Position numbers and translations under genes: made by a program. Shown piece by piece: positions 15,355-25,216 of a stretch of 57,500 nt of DNA (positions are counted from its first letter, which is position 1; each line of letters opens with the position of its first letter). Source of the DNA: Polyangium sp. 15x6 (GTDB lineage: Bacteria > Myxococcota_A > Polyangia > Polyangiales > Polyangiaceae). The DNA lies in NCBI RefSeq assembly GCF_029960785.1, contig NZ_JASBQE010000074.1:1-57500 (forward strand), in the 5' to 3' direction. The notes under the pieces are model-generated. The model saw nothing but the letters and a program-made list of their open reading frames with translations. It was not told where the DNA came from and did no database searches.

Positions 15355-16818
15355 CTAGCCGTGTACGAGCCGGAGGTGCCTCGATTTCGGGTTCGGGTTG
15401 AACGGCACAGGGTAGGTACCCGAGAAGCAGGCGGCGCAGTATCCGTTCTCGGCCGCCTCCCCGCTGCTCGTCGCCGGCGGCCCGTCCGGTGAGGCCCCAC
15501 GCTCGATGTTGCTCACCGACGTCACCAGCCCTTCGAGCGACAGGTATCCGAGCGAGTCTGCGGTCACGTACTTGCAGATTTCGTCGAGGGTGTGCGTGGC
15601 CGCGATGAGCTCCGCGCGCGTCGGCGTGTCGATCCCGTAGAAGCAGGGCCAGCGCGTCGGCGGGCTCGAGATCCGCAGGTGCACCTCGCGTGCCCCGGCG
15701 TCGCGCACCATCTTCACGATCTTCCGGCTCGTCGTGCCCCGGACGATCGAGTCGTCCACGACCACGACGCGCTTGTTCGCGAGCGCTGCGCGGTTCGGCG
15801 AGAGCTTCAGCCGCACCCCGAAGTGCCGGATCGACTGCTGCGGCTCGATGAACGTCCGGCCCACGTAATGACTGCGGATCAGGCCCATCTCGAAGGGCGC
15901 GCTCGCGCGCTCCGCGAAACCCACGGCTGCGGGCACCCCCGAGTCGGGCACGGGCACCACGACGACGTCCTCTGCGGCATTCCCGCCTGGAACGGGCGAC
16001 TCCTCGGCGAGCTTGCGGCCGAGCGCCTTGCGCACCTCGTACACGCTCGCGCCTTCGATGAGCGAGTCGGGACGCGCGAAATACACGTGCTCGAAGATGC
16101 AGAGCTTCCGCGTCCGCGGGGCGAAGGGCCGGAGCGATCTCGTCCCGTTCGCGTCCACGATCACCATCTCGCCTGGCTCGATGTCTCGCACGTACGTCGC
16201 GCCGATCAGATCGAACGCCGTCGGCTCGCTGGCGATCACCACTGCATCTACTCCGCCGTGCGACAGACGCCCCATGCAGAGCGGGCGGAAGCCCATCGGA
16301 TCCCGCACGGCGATGAGCTCACGCTCCGTGAGAAACAGGATCGAGTACGCGCCTTCGACCTGCCCGAGCGCCTCGGCCACGCGGCTCTCCACCGTCGCCT
16401 GCGTGCTCGCGGCGATGAGGTGCACGATCACCTCCGTGTCGCTCGCGCTCTGGAAGATGCTCCCGCGCGCCTCCAGCCGATCACGCAGCGCCTCGTAGTT
16501 CGTCAGGTTCCCGTTGTGCCCGACCGCGACCGACCCGCGCGCGTAATCCACCGCGAATGGCTGCGCGTTGCGGATGTGCGAACCGCCGGCGGTCGAGTAC
16601 CGCACGTGGCCGATCGCACGGTCACCGCGCAGCGCTGCGAGATCCGTCGGGGAGAATCCTGCTTGCACGAGGCCCATCGACCTGTGCGGCGTGAGCCGCT
16701 CCCCGTCGCTCGTGACGATCCCCGCCGCCTCCTGACCTCGGTGCTGCAGCGCGTGCAGCCCGAGGTAGGTGATGTTGGCGGCCTCGGGGTGGCCATAGAT
16801 GCCGAACACACCGCACAT
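15355..16818 (-). CDS. purF: Amidophosphoribosyltransferase (first committed step of purine synthesis)
   Basis: Converts PRPP and glutamine to 5-phosphoribosylamine. The 487 aa protein starts MCGVFGIYG, so the Ntn glutaminase nucleophile Cys2 follows Met directly with no propeptide. [11 protein letters not shown] completes the glutaminase site. The PRPP loop is [12 protein letters not shown]. Cys residues in [18 protein letters not shown] and [11 protein letters not shown] match the four ligands of the [4Fe-4S]-type (Bacillus-like) PurF, so the enzyme may be oxygen-sensitive. Regulation is expected through purine nucleotides as in the family. No riboswitch was seen in the 114 bp upstream. Confidence 0.96.
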   Translation of the reverse strand: MCGVFGIYGHPEAANITYLGLHALQHRGQEAAGIVTSDGERLTPHRSMGLVQAGFSPTDLAALRGDRAIGHVRYSTAGGSHIRNAQPFAVDYARGSVAVGHNGNLTNYEALRDRLEARGSIFQSASDTEVIVHLIAASTQATVESRVAEALGQVEGAYSILFLTERELIAVRDPMGFRPLCMGRLSHGGVDAVVIASEPTAFDLIGATYVRDIEPGEMVIVDANGTRSLRPFAPRTRKLCIFEHVYFARPDSLIEGASVYEVRKALGRKLAEESPVPGGNAAEDVVVVPVPDSGVPAAVGFAERASAPFEMGLIRSHYVGRTFIEPQQSIRHFGVRLKLSPNRAALANKRVVVVDDSIVRGTTSRKIVKMVRDAGAREVHLRISSPPTRWPCFYGIDTPTRAELIAATHTLDEICKYVTADSLGYLSLEGLVTSVSNIERGASPDGPPATSSGEAAENGYCAACFSGTYPVPFNPNPKSRHLRLVHG

Positions 16819-16932
16819 GCGGCGTCTCTTTAGTACGAAAGCGAGAGCCGGCCACGCGAGGTGGCCCTTGCGGGGCGGGGAGGGGTGGAGAGGGCGGAAA
16901 GGCCGGGAGAAAACAGCGCTCGCGGGCGAGCG

Positions 16933-17658
16933 CTACTTCTTCGCGATGCCCCAGACCTTCGTGATGATGTCGCCCTCGAAGGGATCACCGTGGCACGTGC
17001 CGCACTCCATGTCCTTCTTGTCGGCGCGCGTGAGCTTGTCCTCGTACTGCTCGTCCATGAACTTCTCGAGCGCCTTCTTGTCGGAGTGATCGAGGTTGTG
17101 CTCGTTGCCGTCGTGGCATGTGTCGCAGAAGACCGCGCCGCCCTTCTCGTCGCGCAGCGCGACGACGAAGTTCTTCCACATGCCGCGCGTGATCTTGATC
17201 TTGCGCGTCTCGGCCTTGTAGTCGCCCTCGACGTGGCAGCCGTTGCAGTCCTTGTAGCCGAGCGCCTTCTGGAAGAGCGGCATCAGCTTCTTCTTCTGCG
17301 CGAGGCCGATCTTCGGCAGGTCCTGGAGCTTGTCCGGGGCGAGGCCGATCTTCTTGATGTCCTCGAGCATCTGGCTCTGGCGGATGTTCGTCGACGGCTT
17401 GCCGGAAGGAGCCGGAGGCGTCGCGGCGGTCCCGCCCGTACCCGTCTCCGCGGGCTTCGCGTCGCCGGCGGGCTTCGCGTCGCCTTCGGGCTTCGCGTCG
17501 GTCGCGCCGCCCGTCTCGGCGGGCTTGTCGGTCGCGGTCCCGTCCGTCTTTTGATCGTTGGCGGTGTCGGGCGGAGGCGTCGAACCGCCGCCGCAAGCCG
17601 CGGCGACGCCCGACAGGGCGAGAGCAAAAACGAGGGCGAGGTGCTTCGTGGCTACCAT
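16933..17658 (-). CDS. Multiheme c-type cytochrome-like lipoprotein (three CxxCH)
   Basis: The 241 aa protein has a signal peptide and lipobox (LSGVAAAC). A low-complexity linker rich in Gly/Thr/Lys/Pro with repeated DAKPEGDAKPAGDAKPAE follows. The C-terminal domain has three heme-attachment motifs: CNGCH, CDTCH and CGTCH. A periplasmic, lipid-anchored tri-heme electron carrier is inferred. The first and second CxxCH lie about 55 residues apart. No oxidase or reductase gene lies beside it. The next upstream gene on the strand encodes a cNMP-binding protein. The start at 17658 is set by the signal sequence. Confidence 0.85.
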   Translation of the reverse strand: MVATKHLALVFALALSGVAAACGGGSTPPPDTANDQKTDGTATDKPAETGGATDAKPEGDAKPAGDAKPAETGTGGTAATPPAPSGKPSTNIRQSQMLEDIKKIGLAPDKLQDLPKIGLAQKKKLMPLFQKALGYKDCNGCHVEGDYKAETRKIKITRGMWKNFVVALRDEKGGAVFCDTCHDGNEHNLDHSDKKALEKFMDEQYEDKLTRADKKDMECGTCHGDPFEGDIITKVWGIAKK

Positions 17659-17732
17659 GGTGTCTCGGGCAGACACTACACGACCCGCCTCGCAGGACGG
17701 AAGTCCAAGGCGCGAAACTCGCGCCCGTGCCT

Positions 17733-18203
17733 TCAGAATTTGCCCGTGACCGTGAGGAACGTGAGCTTGTCGTTCGTCTCGCGGAGCCGTTGCGTCAGCA
17801 TCCGGACGAAGCTCCAGAGCACTTCGTAGGCGAGATCCTTGTGCAGGAAGAGGAGGTCCTCGAAGGCGTCCTTGGGCACCGTGAGCAAGCGGCAGCGCTC
17901 GTGGACACGCGCGTCGGCCGAGCGCGGCGCCTCGTCGAGCAGGCTCATCTCGCCGAACACCGAGCCGGGCCCGAGCACCGCGAGCGCTTCCTCGCCCATG
18001 CCGGGCACCTCGCGGCTGATGCGCACCTTGCCTTCGATGATGATGTAGAGCTTGTCGCCCGGATCTCCGTGCTGGAAGATCTTCGTCCCGAGCGCGTGGG
18101 ACTCTTCGTTTGCGACGCGCGAGATCAGCTCGAGCGCCTGGGTGGTGAGCCCCTCGAACAGGGGCACCTTGCTGAGCTTCTCGATGCGTTCGGCGACGTC
18201 CAC
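17733..18203 (-). CDS. Cyclic-nucleotide-binding domain protein (no DNA-binding domain)
   Basis: The 156 aa protein is made almost entirely of one Crp/PKA-type cNMP-binding domain. VPLFEGLTTQALELI is followed by IFQHGDPGDKLYIIIEGKV and the phosphate-binding cassette VFGEMSLLDEAPRSADARV (Glu-x5-8-Arg-Ser). It ends in a helix after the domain and lacks a helix-turn-helix, so it is not a Crp regulator by itself. Such single-domain proteins act as nucleotide sensors or partners in larger complexes. It starts at GTG 18203 and lies 74 bp upstream of the multiheme gene. Confidence 0.88.
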   Translation of the reverse strand: MDVAERIEKLSKVPLFEGLTTQALELISRVANEESHALGTKIFQHGDPGDKLYIIIEGKVRISREVPGMGEEALAVLGPGSVFGEMSLLDEAPRSADARVHERCRLLTVPKDAFEDLLFLHKDLAYEVLWSFVRMLTQRLRETNDKLTFLTVTGKF

Positions 18204-18272
18204 GTGTCCGCGGAGGATAATGAGGCGCCGTGCGGAAAGGAAGCGCGGTGACTCGGCCGCGCCCGATCGTGG

Positions 18273-19202
18273 TCAGCGCGTGAAGCGCACGCGGATCGGC
18301 GGCGTCGGCGCCGTTATCGGGGTCCCGGTCCGGTCGAGCGCCGGCGTGTACCGCCTCGACAGGGCGCAGAGGCGCGCGGCACGGCCGAAGCCGTAGCCCG
18401 GATCGCTCACGACCTTCACGGCCTGCGGCGACCCGTCCGCTCGCACCGTGATGATGATCGACACCACGGCTTGATCGATCTGCTCGGCATCGGCCTCGGG
18501 CGGGAAGGGGCAATCCCACGCGGAGCTACCGACGAGGTTCGCGGCCTTCGACAGATCCGGCCCCGTGGGCGCGGGCGGCGGCCCGCCTTTGCCCGTACCC
18601 GTGCCGCCCTCTTTCCCATCGAGCGACGCGGCCTTGTTGTACGTCGGGGTCTTTCCGGTCCCCGCCGCGCTCACCATCCCGTAGCTCGGTCCGGTCCCTT
18701 CGCCGCTCACGAAGCCTTGCCCCGTCATGTCCACGGGCTCTTCTTCGTCCGGCTCCTGCGTGAGCACCTTCGCGGCCTGCGAGGGCGGCGGCGGCGGCTC
18801 CGGATCCTTGTCGGGGACCTCTTCTTCCGGCGCCTTCTCGGCCTTCGGCGCTTGCACCGGCGGCGGCACCTCCGGCTCCGGCTCGGGCTCCGGGGGTTTT
18901 TCCTCGGGCTTGGGTTTGTCCTCGTTCTTCGGCGTCAGATCGATGTCGTACTCGGTCCAGAAGAACTCGTGCAGACCCTGACGCATCTCCACGACCGCGC
19001 GCCGCATGTCGAAGAGGGCGGTCATCGCGCGTGCGGAGGCGTAGCCGTGCGAGAGCAGCGCGAGCACGAGCCCGATCGCCGTGCCCGTCTTCGCCGCGCG
19101 ATCACCGAGCGCGACGACGGGCGCGAGCGGATCACGGTCGCGCTCGGCGGTGTGGTGGAACTGGCCTCCCCCCATCACGACTCTGTTCGCCGCCGAGCTC
19201 AT
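18273..19202 (-). CDS. TonB-like energy transducer (AgmX-type) protein
   Basis: The 309 aa protein has one N-terminal membrane helix (TAIGLVLALLSHGYASARAM). A long Pro/Glu/Lys spacer (PKPEEKPPEPEPEPEVPPP and more) spans the periplasm. The C-terminal TonB-like fold contains DQAVVSIIITVRADGSPQAV and SRRYTPALDRTG. It should transmit proton-motive force from the ExbB/ExbD pair encoded just upstream on the same strand to outer-membrane receptors or a transport complex. An upstream TTG (19220) exists, but GGAG lies before the ATG at 19202. Substrate receptor not in the window. Confidence 0.88.
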   Translation of the reverse strand: MSSAANRVVMGGGQFHHTAERDRDPLAPVVALGDRAAKTGTAIGLVLALLSHGYASARAMTALFDMRRAVVEMRQGLHEFFWTEYDIDLTPKNEDKPKPEEKPPEPEPEPEVPPPVQAPKAEKAPEEEVPDKDPEPPPPPSQAAKVLTQEPDEEEPVDMTGQGFVSGEGTGPSYGMVSAAGTGKTPTYNKAASLDGKEGGTGTGKGGPPPAPTGPDLSKAANLVGSSAWDCPFPPEADAEQIDQAVVSIIITVRADGSPQAVKVVSDPGYGFGRAARLCALSRRYTPALDRTGTPITAPTPPIRVRFTR

Positions 19203-19278
19203 GATCGATCCTATCTCCAAGGTTCAAGCATGGAGCTCCGCGTGGCCTTCCGGAGCCCCTCGAGTTCGAGCGAAGCTA

Positions 19279-19739
19279 TCACGGCGTCACGGGCGTAGGC
19301 GGCGGGGCCGGGGCCGCCTTGCCGTCGTCGGCGGGCACGGGCGTCACGCCGAAGGCGATCTTCGTGATTCCGGCGCGCTTCAGGATATCGAGCGCGTGAA
19401 GCACGCGGCCGTGCTGGACCGTCTGCTCCGCGCGGATGACGGCGCGCAGATCGGGCGTCTTCGCCTGCGCCTCCTTCGCCTTCGGGAGCGCGGCGTCGTC
19501 GTTCGGCAGCTTCTGGCCGTCGATGACCATGTCACCGTTCGCGCGGAGCTCGACGCTGAAGACCATCTGCACTTCTTGCCCCGACGCGGCCTTCGGCAGG
19601 TCGAGCGGCAGAGCCTGCGACACGATGATCTTCGCCGTCACCATGAAGATGATGAGGAGCACGAGGGTGATGTCGACGAGGGGGGTGACGTTGATCCCCT
19701 CGACCATGTTGTCCTCGTTGTTCGAGCTCGACGCGGCCA

Positions 19740-19740
<1 letters not shown>
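19279..19740 (-). CDS. ExbD/TolR-family proton channel component
   Basis: The 153 aa protein has the family layout. A short cytoplasmic N-terminus precedes a single membrane helix whose essential Asp lies in VTPLVDITLVLLIIFMV, and a periplasmic domain follows (about residues 60-140). It ends in a Pro-rich tail (APAPPPTPVTP). Its ATG overlaps the stop of the upstream ExbB-like gene (TGATG), so the pair is translationally coupled. Works with ExbB- and TonB-like products as an ion-driven motor; ExbD and TolR cannot be separated from this alone. Confidence 0.9.
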
Positions 19741-20549
<809 letters not shown>

Positions 20550-20651
20550 CTTCCGGTTGTGCCTTTCCGTCGTCGTGGGCCGTTGCAGCCCGGGCTTTTG
20601 ATCTGGTTCACACGCCCTCTCCACGAGCGTCGAGGCGGGCGCGAAGTGGCG

Positions 20652-21755
20652 CTAAGCGGGATCGGAAGGCTCGGAGGAGGACTCGTCGCCTTCTTCGCCA
20701 CCGTCCGCGTCGCTGGCGCGGTGGGTCGCATCAACGATCTGACAGGCGGTGGCGAGGACCGTTGTGGCGTAGCCACCCTTCGGTAGCACAAAAGAAACGG
20801 TGAGCCCGCCGGATGCGTCAATCGGACGCACCAGCATGTCGGCGACCATGAGCCGCAGCGGCCGCCGGGTGCCCTCGCCGAGGGCGCGGAAGGCCTCGAG
20901 CCGGCTCGCGTCGGGCAGCACCGTGGCGAGCACCTCGCGCTCGATGTCCCGCGGCGCGCCCTCGGGCCAGCGCATCTTCGCGCCGAACATCGGCCCCGTG
21001 GGCGAGATGGCCCCGGCCTCGGCCCGCGCCCTCGCGTCGTCGAGGTCCCGCCCCTCTGCGGGGACGGCGAAGATCCCGCCGGAGTCGTGCTTTTTCGCCA
21101 GATCCCCCGGCAGCACCGCGGCCCAGGTCCCGGCCTCGACCCGCCGGGCGAGCACCTCGTTGAACAGCATCGACTGCAGGGCCGAGAACAAGAGCCGCTG
21201 CTCGCGCCGATCCCGCGGCCCCCGCTCCTCGCCGCGCAGCCAGGCGAGCGTCCGCGCGGGGTTCTGGCCGTCACGCCCGAACCGTTGCGGTCCAAACGAG
21301 TTCGGCACCCCCACGCGGCCTGCTTCCGCGAGCTTCTCCCCCACGCGGGCGGCGTCGCCCTGCGCGAGATCTCGCAGCGTGATCGTGAACCGGTTCCCCA
21401 CGAGGTGCCCCGGCTTGAGCTTGTTTCCGTGCCGGGCCGCGCCGAGGATCTCCACGCCCGGCAGCGACGCCTGCGCGAGCTTCGCCTCTGCGTCCTCCGC
21501 GATCGGCACCTGGATCGAGATCGTCTGCGTGGTGATCGCGTGCCGATCCTTCATCCCGGCCCAGCCCGTGCCGCGTGGATCGGCGCCGAGGCAGCGCGCG
21601 AGATCACGCGCCACGTCGGGCGTGTTTTTTCCGGTCTTGCGCAGGGTGACGTAGAGGTGCTCGCCCTTGCCGCTCGGCGCGTACGCGGGGATCTCCTCGA
21701 CGACGAAGTCCTCGGGGCTCGTACGGATCCTGGCGATCGGAAGGGGCGCCTGCAT
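20652..21755 (-). CDS. truD: tRNA pseudouridine(13) synthase
   Basis: Converts uridine 13 of tRNA-Glu (and some other tRNAs) to pseudouridine. The 367 aa protein shows TruD motif I with the catalytic Asp70 in WAGMKDRHAITTQ. NSFGPQRFGRDGQNP and the C-terminal FVLPKGGYATTVL are also typical of TruD. Length is within the family range. It lies 102 bp upstream of the ExbB-like gene on the same strand. The last 20 residues form an acidic extension (GGEEGDESSSEPSD) that is not needed for the fold. Confidence 0.95.
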   Translation of the reverse strand: MQAPLPIARIRTSPEDFVVEEIPAYAPSGKGEHLYVTLRKTGKNTPDVARDLARCLGADPRGTGWAGMKDRHAITTQTISIQVPIAEDAEAKLAQASLPGVEILGAARHGNKLKPGHLVGNRFTITLRDLAQGDAARVGEKLAEAGRVGVPNSFGPQRFGRDGQNPARTLAWLRGEERGPRDRREQRLLFSALQSMLFNEVLARRVEAGTWAAVLPGDLAKKHDSGGIFAVPAEGRDLDDARARAEAGAISPTGPMFGAKMRWPEGAPRDIEREVLATVLPDASRLEAFRALGEGTRRPLRLMVADMLVRPIDASGGLTVSFVLPKGGYATTVLATACQIVDATHRASDADGGEEGDESSSEPSDPA

Positions 21756-21871
21756 GGGCGGCAGAGGTTGACCGAAAACCGAGGCCCGTCCAAGCGGCCA
21801 CGGCGGATTTGCCCTCGCCGGAAGCTTTCGGTATGAGTCGACGAGGCGGCTCGCTCGTCCTTCGTGGCGCC

Positions 21872-22627
21872 ATGAAGCCCATCGTCTTTTTCCGCTCTCC
21901 TCAGGCTCTCGGCCTCGCGGCCGTCGCGCTCCTCGCGGCGACCTTACCGACGCCGTCGGAGGCGGAGGCGAAGGGGAAGAAGTGTGCCGAGGGCATGGTG
22001 CGCGTGGCCGACAAGTACTGCATCGACACGTACGAGGCGCACGTCGTCGAGATCGTCGGCAAGAACAAGACGAAGGCGCACTCGCCGTACCAGTCGGTCT
22101 CGGGCCTGCGCGTGAAGGCCGTGAGCAAGAAGGGCAAGGTCCCGCAGGCGTACATCAGCCGCGATCAGGCCGAGGAGGCCTGCAAGAACGCGGGCAAACG
22201 CCTCTGCGCCGACGACGAGTGGATCGGCGCCTGCAAAGGCAAGAAGCCCACGACGTTCCCGTACGGGAGCGATCACGTCTCCGGCGTCTGCAACGACGGC
22301 GGTTTTTCCTCGTTCAACGCGCTTTACGGCGTCGCCGGCGGCCCGCCGCCGCAGGAGGCGTACACGTTCGCGAACATGAACGACGAGCGCCTCAATCAGA
22401 TGAAGGGCACGCTCGCGAAGAGCGGCGCGTACAAGAAGTGCAAGTCGAGCTACGGCGTCTTCGACATGGTCGGCAACCTGCACGAGTGGACCGCCTCGAA
22501 GTCGGGCACGTTCCGCGGCGGCTACTACCTCGACACGCACCAGAACGGCGACGGCTGCGACTACAAGACGACCGCGCACAACGCGCGGTACCACGATTAC
22601 TCGACCGGCTTCCGCTGCTGTCAGTGA
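21872..22627 (+). CDS. Secreted FGE/SUMF1-like (sulfatase-modifying factor family) protein
   Basis: The 251 aa protein has a signal peptide (cleavage near SEAEA). An FGE-sulfatase fold follows: CIDTYEAH, then VPQAYISRDQAEEACKNAGKRLC, WIGACKG, FDMVGNLHEWTAS, FRGGYY and a terminal STGFRCC. Short secreted members of this fold are often not formylglycine enzymes, and no sulfatase gene is in the window, so a binding or structural role is possible. The ATG at 21872 (MKPIVFF) is taken as start because a signal peptide begins there. A second fold member is at 51774-52949. Confidence 0.82.
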   Translation: MKPIVFFRSPQALGLAAVALLAATLPTPSEAEAKGKKCAEGMVRVADKYCIDTYEAHVVEIVGKNKTKAHSPYQSVSGLRVKAVSKKGKVPQAYISRDQAEEACKNAGKRLCADDEWIGACKGKKPTTFPYGSDHVSGVCNDGGFSSFNALYGVAGGPPPQEAYTFANMNDERLNQMKGTLAKSGAYKKCKSSYGVFDMVGNLHEWTASKSGTFRGGYYLDTHQNGDGCDYKTTAHNARYHDYSTGFRCCQ

Positions 22628-22634
22628 CGCGTGA

Positions 22635-24164
22635 TCACAGCTCGTGCGGCATCAGATCGCGCGGGCTCCGCCAGTACTGAAGCGGCGAGTACGCCAGCAT
22701 GTTCGACACGCGCGACGTGTAGATGCAGGCGAACTCCTCGACCTGATCGCCGAAGCTACTCGGCTCGATCGACTCCTTCAGCAGCGAGCCCCAGTAGGGG
22801 TGGAAGCGCTGATCGATCTCGCGTTCGAGCTTCGTCGCCTCCGCGTCCACCGCGCGCAGCATGCCCCGGATCCGCTCCACGGCGCGCTTCGCCCGGCCTC
22901 GCTCGGCCTCGTACGAGATCCCGCTCCCGTTCGTGCTCCCGTGCCCGTTCTTCACGGCCTGCGCCGCGTCCTCGATCTTGCGCGTCAGGTCCTTGTACCG
23001 CTGCTGGTAGTACCGGAGCTGATCTTCGAGCTCGTCCCTTCGCTGCTCGAGCTCCGCGCTCTTCTGGTGCTCCTCGCGGCACATCTCGTGCGCGATCACC
23101 TCGGCCTCCATCTCCTGGATGATCATCGCCGTCCGCCAGGCCGACTCTTTCTTGGACCTCAAAATATCGCCGTAGATGTGATCGCCGACGTAGAGGATCC
23201 GGTCGCCGCCGATGCCGAGCGCGGCTTCGAGATCGTGGAGGTTGCCGCCCTCGTAGATCACGCCTCGTTCGAGCGGGTACGTCGCGGGCCGCAGGTTGTC
23301 ACCGTCCCGCTCCAAGAGCGGCCTGCGCTCCTGGAAGAACGCCGGCTTCTGCGCCGCCACGATGATCAGGTCGAAGTAGTGACGGAAGCTCGGGTACTCC
23401 GGCATCGCGTCGCCGAGCAGGTACGTCATCATCCGCTCGGTGTACGGCCAGCGCGAGTTCGTCAGCAAAAACAGCCGTTTGCCCGCCGAACGTAGCTTGT
23501 GCAGCGTCGGCGCGAGCAAGGGGTCGCGCTCGATGAACCGCGGCAGATCCCCGAGCACCACGTCCAGGATGGATCCGTCGCGGTGCGCCTCGTCGATGCA
23601 CTCGCGGATGTCCGTGAACAGGGTCGCGTAGTCGAGCTCGATCCGTCGCGCCTCGAACGCCTCCACGATGCCCGTGTAGAGCGCGACCTCGCTCAGCGCG
23701 TAGAGCGTGTCGATGAAGTGGTAGCGGCCGGTGTTCGGCTTGACGCGCTTCTGGTGGTAGAGCGACCGGAGCTCCTCTTTCGTGAGCTCACGCAGGCCGT
23801 GGTAGCCTTTGTGGACCACCTTGAAGCGGTCCATCTTGAGGACGTTCCCGGCTTTTTTGTCGATCAAGAGCCCGCGGAGCGGGAAGTCGATGGGCCAGGT
23901 GATCCCGCGGAGGATGTCCTCGTCGTAGCCGCGCTTGGCGAGCTTCGGGATCACGGCCTCGATGGACAGCTTGTCCATCTCGACCTGGTTGTAGATCGCC
24001 AGGGTGTAGTCCATGTCGAACCCCACCCAGTCGATCCCCGCCATCTTCAGGTTGCGGTTCACGAACACCCGCCGCGTGCGCGGGATTCGCGCGGGCGCGG
24101 TAGGGGTGAGATGCCCCTCGAACGGTAGAGAGAGCTGTTCGAACGCCACGGGACCCACAGCCAT
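22635..24164 (-). CDS. HAD-superfamily 5'-nucleotidase (cN-II-like, PF05761 type)
   Basis: Predicted cytosolic hydrolase of nucleoside monophosphates (IMP/GMP in the eukaryotic relative cN-II). The 509 aa protein has HAD motif I GFDMDYTLAIYN (nucleophile Asp50, acid/base Asp52), motif II in FLLTNS and motif IV in LYVGDHIYGDILRSKK. Length and the cap region fit the 5_nucleotid family. The last roughly 120 residues include a coiled-coil-like Glu/Gln/Arg-rich helix (ELEQRRDELEDQLRYYQQRY). A good ribosome-binding site (GAGGTAGG) precedes the ATG. It converges with the FGE-like gene, 7 bp apart. Confidence 0.93.
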   Translation of the reverse strand: MAVGPVAFEQLSLPFEGHLTPTAPARIPRTRRVFVNRNLKMAGIDWVGFDMDYTLAIYNQVEMDKLSIEAVIPKLAKRGYDEDILRGITWPIDFPLRGLLIDKKAGNVLKMDRFKVVHKGYHGLRELTKEELRSLYHQKRVKPNTGRYHFIDTLYALSEVALYTGIVEAFEARRIELDYATLFTDIRECIDEAHRDGSILDVVLGDLPRFIERDPLLAPTLHKLRSAGKRLFLLTNSRWPYTERMMTYLLGDAMPEYPSFRHYFDLIIVAAQKPAFFQERRPLLERDGDNLRPATYPLERGVIYEGGNLHDLEAALGIGGDRILYVGDHIYGDILRSKKESAWRTAMIIQEMEAEVIAHEMCREEHQKSAELEQRRDELEDQLRYYQQRYKDLTRKIEDAAQAVKNGHGSTNGSGISYEAERGRAKRAVERIRGMLRAVDAEATKLEREIDQRFHPYWGSLLKESIEPSSFGDQVEEFACIYTSRVSNMLAYSPLQYWRSPRDLMPHEL

Positions 24165-24325
24165 CCTACCTCATCCGCAGCACATAGGCGCGCCGTCCAC
24201 GTTGCACGCGTGCGTTCTTGTTCCAGCCCGCTCTTCTTCGCTCGCTCGTTCGGCTTCTCCGTGGGCCCGTGCCCGCTCGGCCTCCGTGCGCTATCGTCCG
24301 CCGGCACCCTCCGTCCCAGGCAGCG

Positions 24326-25216
24326 ATGACGAAGAACAGGGAGAGCGGTCCGCTCCGGCGCCCCACCTCGTGGTGGCTCGGCATGCTGAAGAGGCGGGCC
24401 GAGCGGATGTACGAAGAGAAGCTCGATCTCCGTGAGCCCATCGTGTGGGCGTCCGAGGTGGAGCGGCAGGCGGCCATCGCCTTCTTCAACGCGGCCTTCC
24501 GCGCCGAGGAGTCGGGCCTGCGCCAGGCGCACGAGCTCGCCGACGAGATCGCGACCTGGGATCCCGACCTCGCCGAGTGCCTGCGCCTCTACGGCAACGA
24601 GGAAGGCTGGCACCGCGAGCTCCTGACCGAGTTCCTCGCCTACCTCGGCGGCGAAGTCCGCCCCATGGGCCGCGTCACCGGCACGTTTTACCGCCTCTAC
24701 GGCCGGGCCAAGCGGATCGAGACCATCGTCCTCACGAACCTCATGTTCGAGACGATCGGCTCGACGACCTACCGCCTCGCCTTGCGCCGCGCGCGCCACC
24801 CGGCCGTGCGCCACGTGCTCACGATCCTCACGCGCGACGAGTCCTTCCACGTCCCGCTGAACGTGCACTTCCTCCGCGAGACGCTCGCGCGAAACCCCGG
24901 CGCCTCGCGCCTGCGCCTGCAGGTGATCCACGACGTGCTCTACGTCGCGCTGCTCCTCTCGTCCTACGCGAGCCGCCGCCGCGCCGAGGCCTTCGATCAC
25001 ATCCCGTTCCGCGTCCTCTGCCGCGCCTATGCCGAGCACCTCGCGCGCCTCTTCGTGAAGGAGGACGACCTCCGCCTGCGGCCGCCGCAGCTCCTGCTCT
25101 GGCTCTTCGGCCTCACGGACGAGGCGCTGCGTGAAGGCGAGGACACGTCGGCCGTGAGCGTGCGCGCCGCCGAGGCCGCCGTGGATCGCGAGCGCGTCGC
25201 GGTCACGGCGCTGTGA
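24326..25216 (+). CDS. Di-iron ferritin-like protein (E/ExxH/E/ExxH), oxidase or oxygenase candidate
   Basis: The 296 aa protein has four helices carrying the complete di-iron set: Glu61/62 in FRAEESG, Glu93-x2-His96 in NEEGWH, Glu142 in MFETIGSTTY and Glu172-x2-His175 in DESFH. This is the arrangement of ferritin-like di-iron oxygenases, desaturases and N-oxygenases (AurF-like); the exact family cannot be fixed by eye. A basic N-terminal 30 residues precede it. Its TGA overlaps the GTG of the ABC ATPase gene (GTGA), so it is co-translated with an exporter-like pair. A substrate carried by that transporter is an attractive guess, but only that. Confidence 0.8.
   Translation: MTKNRESGPLRRPTSWWLGMLKRRAERMYEEKLDLREPIVWASEVERQAAIAFFNAAFRAEESGLRQAHELADEIATWDPDLAECLRLYGNEEGWHRELLTEFLAYLGGEVRPMGRVTGTFYRLYGRAKRIETIVLTNLMFETIGSTTYRLALRRARHPAVRHVLTILTRDESFHVPLNVHFLRETLARNPGASRLRLQVIHDVLYVALLLSSYASRRRAEAFDHIPFRVLCRAYAEHLARLFVKEDDLRLRPPQLLLWLFGLTDEALREGEDTSAVSVRAAEAAVDRERVAVTAL

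Noticed and set aside
21872-22627. Calling this a formylglycine-generating enzyme
   Set aside because: Only the fold is clear. No sulfatase gene is near and the small secreted form is often non-catalytic. It is reported as FGE-like instead.
24218-24325. Longer N-terminus for the di-iron protein
   Set aside because: The extra 36 residues are basic and Pro/Ser-rich without conserved pattern. The ATG at 24326 is followed by the recognisable protein.
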